Shown: one piece after another, positions 1 to 5,042 of the stretch
Layout: each line of letters starts with the position of its first letter
How positions within the stretch are numbered: position 1 is the stretch's first letter
Source of the DNA: Mesonia sediminis
Lineage (GTDB): Bacteria > Bacteroidota > Bacteroidia > Flavobacteriales > Flavobacteriaceae
Direction of reading: 5' to 3'
Length of the DNA: 5,076 nucleotides
Assembly (NCBI RefSeq): GCF_042684705.1
Contig: NZ_JBHULZ010000019.1
Location: 1-5,076 of the forward strand
The notes under the pieces: generated by a model
What the model was told of the DNA's origin: nothing
Databases searched by the model: none
What the model saw: the letters and a program-made list of their open reading frames with translations, nothing else
Translations under genes and position numbers: made by a program

Positions 1-40
1 AATCATTTTCAAAAAATATTGACTCCTCGATAAATTTCAT
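1..40 (-). CDS. Possible 5' end of a divergent gene, cut by the window edge (integrase candidate)
   Basis: On the minus strand an ATG at 40-38 opens a frame of 13 codons, MKFIEESIFFEND, that stays open to the window edge. Thirteen codons cannot prove a gene or show a family. It is listed because of position: in integrons the integrase gene usually lies upstream of the first cassette and is read away from the array, and this start sits about 60 bp from the first cassette boundary. A minus-strand TATTTTTC (+ strand 49-56) is one base off the Bacteroidota -7 consensus TAnnTTTG and could serve it, though it is very near the start codon. The alternative is chance: open runs of this length are common in A+T-rich DNA. 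Confidence 0.2.
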   Translation of the reverse strand, partial: MKFIEESIFFEND

Positions 41-79
41 AAAAATCAGAAAAATATTATTTTTAAGAGCATTAATTGG

Positions 80-87
80 TAGTTTTG
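80..87 (+). promoter_or_regulatory. Bacteroidota -7 promoter element, candidate cassette promoter (Pc)
   Basis: TAGTTTTG matches the Bacteroidota sigma-70-type -7 consensus TAnnTTTG at every fixed position. A clear -33 TTG/TTTG at the usual 17-23 bp upstream is missing; only a T-run at about 57-64 lies there. Transcription would start near 92-95, just before the cassette boundary at 100/101 and about 18 bases before the gene 1 ATG. This is where a promoter driving a cassette array would be expected. Confidence 0.45.
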
Positions 88-106
88 AGACTGACTGCCG
101 TTGGCA
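88..106 (+). other. Candidate attI-like insertion point of the array
   Basis: The first cassette begins at the GTTGGC core (G100, cut expected between G100 and T101). The other internal boundaries are preceded by a conserved ATAxAC or ATAGCC arm followed by AAAACC or AAACAC. Here the preceding bases are GAGACTGACTGCC, with no such arm and no partner upstream. The left side is therefore not a copy of the attC-like repeat. In an integron this asymmetric site would be attI. The GACTGACT tandem at 89-96 is noted, but its significance is unknown. No integrase is visible, so the call rests on position and on the missing repeat. Confidence 0.35.
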
Positions 107-1049
107 AACATATGAAAAAACCGAAACACAATCCAATTGACTTACTTGTTGAAAGATTGTCGGAGAATTTTGCCAAAGTAAAAGACTTTGATAAACTACA
201 AGAATCGGAAGAAGGAAAAAGGCTCTTTGACTTGATAATTAAGTCAACATCTGAAATGGAAAATTTTCAAGCACTTTTCCTAAATTATTATATTCCTTCA
301 GCGAATAAATCAATTGTGGACAGTTGGAATCAAGTTTCAAATTCCAAATACAAACATTTGCTGAATATTTCAAAAGACGAATTAAAGGAGAATCTTTACG
401 AAACTATTCGACTTGGTTACGTTGGACTTTTTCACAAATATGAGTCATATCTAAAATCGTTGGTCGATGCGACAAACTTTCTTTTAAAAGAACTTAATGA
501 AGAAAACAACTTATTGAGTATCGAAGATTATTGCAAGAAAGAATTTAAAATAAACATTTTCAAATCGCACGACCATTTCGATATAACAAAAAGAATAAAT
601 TATATATCTAATGCTGTGAAACATAACGACGGATTTCATCGTGAAGAAATTCATCCAGATTTTTTAAATCCAGATATAAATAAAAGAATTGTAGTTGATA
701 AAGAAACCTTTAAATCTGATATTGACAGACTAAAATCTCATTGCCAATTATTAATGTCTCAAATAATTACAATCGGGTTTAAACAATATTTTGAACTTGA
801 TTATGAAACTATTAAAATGAGTTTAAAACCTGAATTGAAGGAAAGTGTTGAAACAAAACGAAAATTAGAGGTAATAATTAAAAACTTTGATTTTGTTTTA
901 TCGGACTTTAAAAAATAAAATACGTTTGCCAACAACGTGTATAGCTCATTGCGGCTGAATTCCTAATCGGAATTCATTGCAATTTGCTATCTTTCGGTTA
1001 CGGCGGAAAATCATAGCTGATTTTCCGCAACGAGCCATACACAAAACCG
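101..1049 (+). mobile_element. Integron-like gene cassette 1
   Basis: A unit of 949 bp from T101 to G1049 holds one gene and one attC-like repeat. Its left end GTTGGCAAAC (100-109) is the perfect reverse complement of GTTTGCCAAC (924-933), which stands just after its own gene. Allowing one mismatch, the pairing extends to 13 of 14 bases. Excision at the two GTT cores would bring the arms together in a complete attC. Mobility is inferred from the architecture. Confidence 0.65.
112..918 (+). CDS. HEPN-like protein of unknown function
   Basis: A 268-residue, charged, mostly helical cytosolic protein without signal peptide or membrane segment. The ATG at 112 is chosen; an in-frame TTG at 76 would run back across the promoter element and the cassette boundary, which is implausible. 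Residues 104-125 (VGLFHKYESYLKSLVDATNFLL) resemble the first helix of HEPN-type domains. Residues 161-174, ending in NAVKHNDG, match the HEPN pattern RNxxxHN except that Ser166 stands where the catalytic Arg is expected; the nearest Arg, R161, is ten residues before H171. HEPN proteins are commonly RNases or their inactive partners in toxin-antitoxin and phage-defence systems, so a non-catalytic or diverged member is possible. The start codon lies 12 bases after the cassette boundary with no ribosome site, so expression probably comes from the promoter element at 80-87. Family assignment is tentative; the ORF itself is secure. Confidence 0.85.
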   Translation: MKKPKHNPIDLLVERLSENFAKVKDFDKLQESEEGKRLFDLIIKSTSEMENFQALFLNYYIPSANKSIVDSWNQVSNSKYKHLLNISKDELKENLYETIRLGYVGLFHKYESYLKSLVDATNFLLKELNEENNLLSIEDYCKKEFKINIFKSHDHFDITKRINYISNAVKHNDGFHREEIHPDFLNPDINKRIVVDKETFKSDIDRLKSHCQLLMSQIITIGFKQYFELDYETIKMSLKPELKESVETKRKLEVIIKNFDFVLSDFKK

Positions 1050-1055
1050 TTAGCA
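924..1055 (+). repeat. attC-like recombination site of cassette 1
   Basis: Order of parts: R'' TGCCAAC (927-933), spacer AAC, arm GTGTATAGCTCATTGC (937-952), variable centre, arm GCAACGAGCCATACAC (1027-1042), spacer AAAACC, R' GTTAGCA (1049-1055). The two arms pair at 14 of 16 positions. Inside are two perfect hairpins: TGAATTCC/GGAATTCA (956-963/969-976, loop TAATC) and GCGGAAAATCA/TGATTTTCCGC (1003-1013/1018-1028, loop TAGC). The second overlaps the right arm by two bases, so the two folds would compete slightly. The region has no U-run, so a terminator role is unlikely. It fills the whole gap between genes 1 and 2. Confidence 0.75.
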
Positions 1056-2336
1056 ATAATTATGAAGAAAAATTTCGCTTTCATTTTAGTCTTTTCTTTT
1101 TCGAGTATTTTATTCGGACAAAAAATAACATACAATGATTTAAATTCAACATCTGAAAATTTCAAAGAAAACTTACTAAATAGTGGAAACTATTTTACAG
1201 GAGAAAATACAGAATTGCCATACTTTCAAGGGAAAGAAGACAGTAAATATATAAAGTTTTACAAGTCTACTGGAGAGATTGCAACAATCGATTTTAAAAC
1301 TGATAATGAATATTTATCGATTATTTATGAAATCCAGAATAATGCAAACTTTCGATTTAAATTCTGTACGGATTATGATGAAAACATAGTTTATAATTAT
1401 GAAACTTTATCTGGAAATAAAATCAGGTTTGATTATGGAGAATTGCGTATTTCCGTTGAATATCCTTCTAAATTAAATAATTTTCTTGATAACAATTCCG
1501 ACTTTGGTTCAGTCTTTATTTGTGAAAGTGATAACTCTTATGCCTATCATACAAATTTAAAATGTGATGGACTTGCTAATTGTGAGGCGAAAATTTCAAA
1601 AACAAACATTCGGTCTGCGAAAAAAAGCAATTATAAAATTTGCAAAATATGTACCGATGACAGCTATTCAAAAGGTCGAATCTCTGAAACTTATAAAAAC
1701 CTTTATCCAAGCAATGAGGACAATATGCAAACTAAAAGTGAGCCACAGTTAAAAGAAGAAGAGGAAAAAAACTTCTATGACGTAATGGGTTATCCTAAAG
1801 TTGCATTTAACAAAAATATCCGGGCTTATACCGTTTCTATCAGAAACAAGAAAAACGGTATCGAAGGAAAAGATAAAATGATAGAGCCAAATATTAACAA
1901 TCCTCATTACATAACAATAAAATCAACAAAGGATAAAGGAGGTCGATTAATAATAAAAAATCAAAATTATGAGGATATAATAATTGACTTTACGAAAGTT
2001 TATCAAGGAGAATATAAAGACGGAGGAACACCATATCTTTTTGTGACTGAAAATGAAAATTATAGCATCTATTACGTCGATAACAACAATTTTAATGATT
2101 TTCTTTTTATAAGCTTGAACCAAGATAAAGATAATGGAATTTCTATTGACTATACTATTTCAGACCTATAATTAATTAGTTATCAACAGAATATCGTGAA
2201 TAATAACTATTGCTAACACCGTATATAAGCTATGGCTTGGTCAGTCCTCACTTGGAAAATCCTGCGGATTTTCCAAAGCCAGTTTTTATATGGAGAGGTT
2301 CGTGCTAAAACACGCCACAGCTCATATACAAACACG
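1050..2336 (+). mobile_element. Integron-like gene cassette 2
   Basis: A 1287-bp unit with one gene. Left end GTTAGCAATA (1049-1058) pairs perfectly with TATTGCTAAC (2208-2217) after the gene, and 14 of 15 bases pair when one mismatch is allowed. The left arm runs into the start codon of the gene at 1062, so the end of the cassette and the beginning of the coding region overlap in function. Confidence 0.65.
1062..2171 (+). CDS. Secreted protein with a Cys/His-rich module, function unknown
   Basis: A 369-residue protein with a Sec signal peptide: MKK, a hydrophobic stretch at 5-18, and a likely cleavage near FG-Q20. There is no lipobox Cys, so it is expected in the periplasm or outside the cell. 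Residues 21-145 are polar and probably beta-rich. Residues 150-197 form a compact module with C154, Y162-H163, C168, G170-L171, C174 and a final C194-x2-C197 pair. I recall the spacing YHxxxxCxGLxxC...CxxC from many Bacteroidota envelope proteins; it may bind metal or form disulfides, which is unproven. A Lys/Glu-rich linker (about 223-236) leads to a second, probably beta-rich domain (239-369). The ATG lies 13 bases after the cassette boundary, too close for its own promoter or ribosome site, so expression by read-through from cassette 1 is inferred. No enzyme motif was recognised. Confidence 0.88.
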   Translation: MKKNFAFILVFSFSSILFGQKITYNDLNSTSENFKENLLNSGNYFTGENTELPYFQGKEDSKYIKFYKSTGEIATIDFKTDNEYLSIIYEIQNNANFRFKFCTDYDENIVYNYETLSGNKIRFDYGELRISVEYPSKLNNFLDNNSDFGSVFICESDNSYAYHTNLKCDGLANCEAKISKTNIRSAKKSNYKICKICTDDSYSKGRISETYKNLYPSNEDNMQTKSEPQLKEEEEKNFYDVMGYPKVAFNKNIRAYTVSIRNKKNGIEGKDKMIEPNINNPHYITIKSTKDKGGRLIIKNQNYEDIIIDFTKVYQGEYKDGGTPYLFVTENENYSIYYVDNNNFNDFLFISLNQDKDNGISIDYTISDL

Positions 2337-2342
2337 TTGTGC
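2208..2342 (+). repeat. attC-like recombination site of cassette 2
   Basis: Parts in order: R'' TGCTAAC (2211-2217), spacer ACC, arm GTATATAAGCTATGGC (2221-2236), variable centre, arm GCCACAGCTCATATAC (2314-2329), spacer AAACAC, R' GTTGTGC (2336-2342). The arms pair at 14 of 16 positions. The centre has a perfect hairpin TTGGAAAATCC/GGATTTTCCAA (2252-2262/2266-2276, loop TGC) and a small one CGTG/CACG (2301-2304/2311-2314, loop CTAAAA). R'' and R' here belong to different cassettes and pair poorly, as expected at a junction. The stretch 2172-2207 between the gene 2 stop and the repeat holds nothing recognised. Confidence 0.75.
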
Positions 2343-2399
2343 GTCATTTACGGTGAACGTTAAATAAACGAAGAACATCATTCACTCATTGGAGTTTTT

Positions 2400-2447
2400 A
2401 TGAAAAACGGAATTGAAATATTTTTGAGAATAAAACGAATAAAATGA
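2400..2447 (+). CDS. Possible 15-codon leader peptide coupled to the lipoprotein gene
   Basis: ATG at 2400 opens MKNGIEIFLRIKRIK and stops at TGA 2445-2447, which overlaps the lipoprotein start as ATGA. A GGAG at 2391-2394 lies five bases before the ATG, which is notable because Bacteroidota genes seldom use Shine-Dalgarno sequences. The layout would allow translational coupling from read-through transcripts. It may be chance, and the candidate promoter at 2419-2426 lies inside it. Confidence 0.25.
   Translation: MKNGIEIFLRIKRIK
2419..2426 (+). promoter_or_regulatory. Candidate -7 promoter element before the lipoprotein gene
   Basis: TATTTTTG fits TAnnTTTG fully and would start transcription near 2433, about 11 bases before the ATG at 2444. 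The nearest upstream TTG (2389-2391) is 27 bases away, beyond the usual 17-23. If real, this cassette brings its own promoter, unlike the others. Confidence 0.3.
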
Positions 2448-2917
2448 GAATATTTCTACTTCTATTAATCCTGACTTTGACTTTCGGTTGCGCAACTCGG
2501 AATATAAAATATGACCGAAATAAAATTTTAGAAAAATATTCAGCCGACTATAAATTGTTTGTCGATAACGAAAAAATGAATTTAGAAACTCTCTTTCTTA
2601 ACAAAGACAATATTGAAAATGTTCAAATTAATAAACGAACTCAAGAATTGAAAATCACTCAACTCAAACCGACCGAATTGTTTGCGATTAAAAACTTCAG
2701 ATTGGACAGCTTATTTCCAGATAGAAAAATAGAAGCTAAAAGAAAAATTGATTTAATAATTATTGACGGAATTCCAATGACTGACAGTTTGAAAGAAAAA
2801 ACTAAAATTGACTTGAACGCAATAAATTCAATCTCAATAATAACACAAGAAAAAATGAACAATTCAACTTTTGGCAGAAGATACGATGGTGATTTATTAT
2901 TAATAACGACAAAATAA
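2444..2917 (+). CDS. Small lipoprotein with TonB-receptor plug-like repeats
   Basis: A 157-residue lipoprotein: MR, hydrophobic run 3-14, lipobox LTFG-C16, so it should be lipidated at C16 and anchored in the envelope. The last third, IIIDGIPM (105-112), then INSISII (127-133), FGRRYDG (143-149) and LLLITTK (151-157), follows the end of a TonB-dependent receptor plug domain, where a typical pattern is VDGxP...I.sIevlk...a..yG.ra.nGvIlITTK. The first part repeats the scheme weakly: LFVDNEKM (38-45) and NIENVQI (56-62), then ELKIT (68-72). It therefore looks like two plug-type half repeats without a barrel. Such a stand-alone plug-like protein might act in an envelope complex; no partner is visible. 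The start at 2444 is fixed by the signal peptide. The ORF is secure and its function unknown. Confidence 0.85.
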   Translation: MRIFLLLLILTLTFGCATRNIKYDRNKILEKYSADYKLFVDNEKMNLETLFLNKDNIENVQINKRTQELKITQLKPTELFAIKNFRLDSLFPDRKIEAKRKIDLIIIDGIPMTDSLKEKTKIDLNAINSISIITQEKMNNSTFGRRYDGDLLLITTK

Positions 2918-2925
2918 AAAAACGA

Positions 2926-3060
2926 ACGCACAACACCGGCTATAGTTCATTGCTTCTGACTTTCCTCGCGGAAAGTCCTCGCAAATTTGCTATCTTCGGT
3001 TTACGGCGGAAAATCCTCGCGGATTTTCACGCAACGAAACCATAGCCAAACACGTTAGCC
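2926..3060 (+). repeat. attC-like recombination site of cassette 3
   Basis: Parts: R'' GCACAAC (2928-2934), spacer ACC, arm GGCTATAGTTCATTGC (2938-2953), variable centre, arm GCAACGAAACCATAGCC (3031-3047), spacer AAACAC, R' GTTAGCC (3054-3060). The right arm has one base more than the left, so one A must bulge out when they pair. The outer six pairs are GGCTAT/ATAGCC instead of the A+T pairs of the other copies, a compensated change. Centre: hairpin GACTTTCC/GGAAAGTC (2958-2965/2970-2977, loop TCGC), palindrome GCAAATTTGC (2981-2990), hairpin GAAAATCC/GGATTTTC (3009-3016/3021-3028, loop TCGC). The centre resembles that of the site at 924-1055. Confidence 0.75.
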
Positions 3061-4966
3061 ACAAGTTAAAACGAACGACAACCAATGAATAATAAAGCAT
3101 TTTTTAAAGTTGACACCAAATTAGCTGAACTTTTAGGAGAAACTTACAGGTCAACCGAATACGCATTAAAAGAATTGGTAGATAATGCATATGATGCAGA
3201 TTCTGAAAGACTTGAAATAACCTTTCCAAAAGAGCTAACACCTAATCCTGAAATTATCATATCCGATAATGGTTCAGGAATGAAAGAAAATGAAGTTAGA
3301 ACTGAGTACTTAAACGTAGCAAATAGCCGAATTGTAAGAAAAGGAAATTTATCTATAAAGAAAAAAAGGAAAGTTAAAGGTCGTAAAGGAATTGGGAAAT
3401 TTTCAGGATTAATGGTCGCTTCTAAAATGAAACTAGAAACCATTTCAAACGGTGTAAAAACTTCATTAATAATAGACAGAGATGAATTAGCCAAAGAAGG
3501 ATTTGACCTTGAGAAAATACCTTTAGATATTTCAACAGAAAAAGTAGATGAGAAAATTTCAGGCACAAAAATAACTTTGTCTGGATTAAATCAGAATTTT
3601 GATTTCCCAAATCCAGAAAGAATGAAACAAATTCTTGTTTGGGATTATGGGAGAGAGAATGATTTTGAGGTATCAATTAATGGTGAAAAAATTGGCGTTT
3701 TAGATTTACAAGGCAAATCATATACAGAAGAATTAATTATTGATGGAAAGAAAGCTACTTTAAACTATACAATAACACCAAAACCAATAAAATCAAGTGG
3801 TATAGTTACAAAAGTTGGAAATAAGTTAGTCGGGAAACCAAAAAACTTTTTAGCTGATGATGATATTATTCCTAAAAAACTTCAAAATAGGATTTACGGA
3901 GAGATAATCTGTGATGACTTAGAAGATGATGTTACAGCTGATTGGGGAGCAATAATTGAAAACAGTAAATTAAACAAAGTAATTTCAGAAAGAACGACTG
4001 AAAAACTAAAAAAGTCAGTTGATGATGTTTTCAAAACTGATATGAAAATGGCTCGTGCCAGATATCAAAGAAAAATCAACAAAGAACTTGAAAAATTACC
4101 CGAATATAAAAAACCATTTGCTCGTAAAGCTTTACACAAAACTTTAGAAAAATTTTACGGAGAAAGTGAATCCAAGATTAATACTGTTATTTCTGTAATG
4201 GTTGCAGCAATGGAAAAAGACCACTATTGGGATATAATTTCAAACATTCAAAAAACAGGTAATTCTGACATTGAAAAATTTGCAAGTGCATTAAATGACT
4301 TTGGTCTTTTAGAAATGAGTATTGTTACAAGTCAAGCATTAAATCGATTAAGATATCTAGATGAATTACTTATTTTAATAGAAGATAATAAAACCCTGGA
4401 GAAAGATATTCACAAGGCATTAGAACTTAACACTTGGATTTTAGGAGATGATTATAATGTTTTAATATCAGACACAAGTCTTGAAACCGCAATAAATAAA
4501 GTCTTAGACAAAAAATACAGTGGGGAAAAGGCTCAAAATAGACCTGATTTACTTCTTGGAAGAACTCTAAACAGGGAATTAGTTTTAATTGAGTTTAAAA
4601 GGCCAAATTTCACATTAAATAGAGATACAGAACGTCAAGCTTTAGAATATAGAGATGAATTAAACACATATTTTCATAACCAACATATAAAAATTATTTT
4701 GTTAGGTGGTCGTGTAAAACAAAATATTAGCTCACATAATGAGAGAGATGATGTTCATTTTAGAACATTTTTGGATATTATAAGTGTGGCTCGAAATAAA
4801 TTGGAATGGTTAATTGATGAACTGAAAAGAAAATAACCAGTGGCTAACAACGTATATAATCCATTGCTAGTGAGAGCCTACTTACGAAAATCCTCGCGGA
4901 TTTTCTATTCGGTTTTTATTTGCTAAATTACGTGCTAAACCACGCAACGTATCATATACAAAACCG
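3055..4966 (+). mobile_element. Integron-like gene cassette 4
   Basis: A 1912-bp unit, the largest, with the ATPase-nuclease gene. Left end GTTAGCCAC (3054-3062) pairs perfectly with GTGGCTAAC (4840-4848); the pairing resumes after two mismatches, giving 13 of 15. The right boundary at G4966 is less certain because the following core reads GTCAG, not GTTNG. Confidence 0.6.
3085..4836 (+). CDS. GHKL ATPase fused to a PD-(D/E)XK nuclease, Shedu-like; putative phage defence
   Basis: A 583-residue cytosolic protein. The N-terminal GHKL (Bergerat) ATPase shows all key motifs: ELVDNAYDAD with E30 and N34, DNGSGM at 61-66, the lid GRKGIGK at 99-105, and SGTKITL around 159-165. Residues about 170-310 look like the transducer domain of HSP90/MutL/MORC-type ATPases, with GIVTKVGNKLVG and YGEIICDDL. 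A long helical part (about 310-445) leads to a nuclease core: ILGDDYNVL (452-460), D488 in RPDLLL, and E503-x-K505 in LIEFKRP, followed by a helix with Q518 and Y522. The D...ExK layout and the WILG-D-Y lead-in recall the DUF4263/Shedu nuclease, although family membership needs a profile search. The natural reading is an ATP-gated DNA- or RNA-cleaving defence protein acting alone. The ATG is 31 bases after the cassette boundary with no promoter seen. No frameshift or missing catalytic residue was noticed. Confidence 0.93.
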   Translation: MNNKAFFKVDTKLAELLGETYRSTEYALKELVDNAYDADSERLEITFPKELTPNPEIIISDNGSGMKENEVRTEYLNVANSRIVRKGNLSIKKKRKVKGRKGIGKFSGLMVASKMKLETISNGVKTSLIIDRDELAKEGFDLEKIPLDISTEKVDEKISGTKITLSGLNQNFDFPNPERMKQILVWDYGRENDFEVSINGEKIGVLDLQGKSYTEELIIDGKKATLNYTITPKPIKSSGIVTKVGNKLVGKPKNFLADDDIIPKKLQNRIYGEIICDDLEDDVTADWGAIIENSKLNKVISERTTEKLKKSVDDVFKTDMKMARARYQRKINKELEKLPEYKKPFARKALHKTLEKFYGESESKINTVISVMVAAMEKDHYWDIISNIQKTGNSDIEKFASALNDFGLLEMSIVTSQALNRLRYLDELLILIEDNKTLEKDIHKALELNTWILGDDYNVLISDTSLETAINKVLDKKYSGEKAQNRPDLLLGRTLNRELVLIEFKRPNFTLNRDTERQALEYRDELNTYFHNQHIKIILLGGRVKQNISSHNERDDVHFRTFLDIISVARNKLEWLIDELKRK

Positions 4967-4970
4967 TCAG
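4840..4970 (+). repeat. attC-like recombination site of cassette 4, right core altered
   Basis: Parts: R'' GGCTAAC (4842-4848), spacer AAC, arm GTATATAATCCATTGC (4852-4867), variable centre, arm GCAACGTATCATATAC (4944-4959), spacer AAAACC, then GTCAG (4966-4970) where GTTNG is expected. The arms pair at 13 of 16. Centre: GAAAATCC/GGATTTTC (4886-4893/4898-4905, loop TCGC) and CGTG/CACG (4931-4934/4941-4944, loop CTAAAC). The right half of the centre resembles that of the site at 2208-2342. Confidence 0.7.
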
Positions 4971-4993
4971 AATGTCTCAAAACCATGCCATCA

Positions 4994-5021
4994 TTGCAGT
5001 CTTTTTTTAAGGATATATTTT
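4994..5021 (+). promoter_or_regulatory. Candidate promoter for the gene starting at 5043
   Basis: TTG (4994-4996), 17 bases, then TATATTTT (5014-5021), which misses TAnnTTTG only at the last base. Spacing fits the range described for Flavobacterium promoters. Transcription would begin near 5028, about 15 bases before the ATG. The surrounding 5001-5042 is nearly pure A+T, so chance matches are likely. Confidence 0.3.
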
Positions 5022-5042
5022 TAATTTTTTTTATCTTTAAAA

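Larger units (their letters stand above)
2337..3054 (+). mobile_element. Integron-like gene cassette 3
   Basis: A 718-bp unit, the smallest of the four, with one lipoprotein gene. Left end GTTGTGCGT (2336-2344) pairs perfectly with ACGCACAAC (2926-2934). This sequence is quite unlike the ends of cassettes 2 and 4, yet is matched within the cassette, which is the strongest single argument for the cassette interpretation. It has the longest leader, 107 bases before the gene. Confidence 0.65.

Noticed and set aside
76..111. A longer gene 1 starting at TTG 76
   Set aside because: The extra 12 codons overlap the -7 element and cross the cassette boundary; the ATG at 112 lies just inside the cassette, as in cassette 2.
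1003..1028. Intrinsic terminators in the hairpins of the repeats (also 2252-2276, 3009-3028, 4886-4905)
   Set aside because: The stems are perfect but no T-run follows any of them, and the same modules recur inside the attC-like fold.
1564..1752. A 62-codon + strand ORF inside gene 2
   Set aside because: It lies in another frame of a well-supported secreted protein gene and shows no domain or start signal.
2172..2443. Riboswitch or tRNA in the longest gap between genes
   Set aside because: The gap is accounted for by the attC-like site and a short A+T-rich leader; no tRNA or known riboswitch core was recognised.
2659..2931. Minus-strand ORF of 90 codons across gene 3
   Set aside because: Antisense shadow of the lipoprotein gene; the sense frame has a signal peptide and lipobox.
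3144..3676. Two minus-strand ORFs (140 and 84 codons) opposite the GHKL domain
   Set aside because: Shadows of a reading frame with all GHKL motifs; their low-complexity Ser/Phe/Leu composition is typical of antisense translation.
100..4848. Transposon terminal inverted repeats or MITEs
   Set aside because: Short inverted ends flank each gene, but their sequence differs for each unit and no target duplications are seen; one transposase would need one constant end sequence.
924..4970. CRISPR array
   Set aside because: The repeats are about 130 bp, imperfect, spaced by whole genes of different length, and have internal pairing unlike CRISPR repeats.
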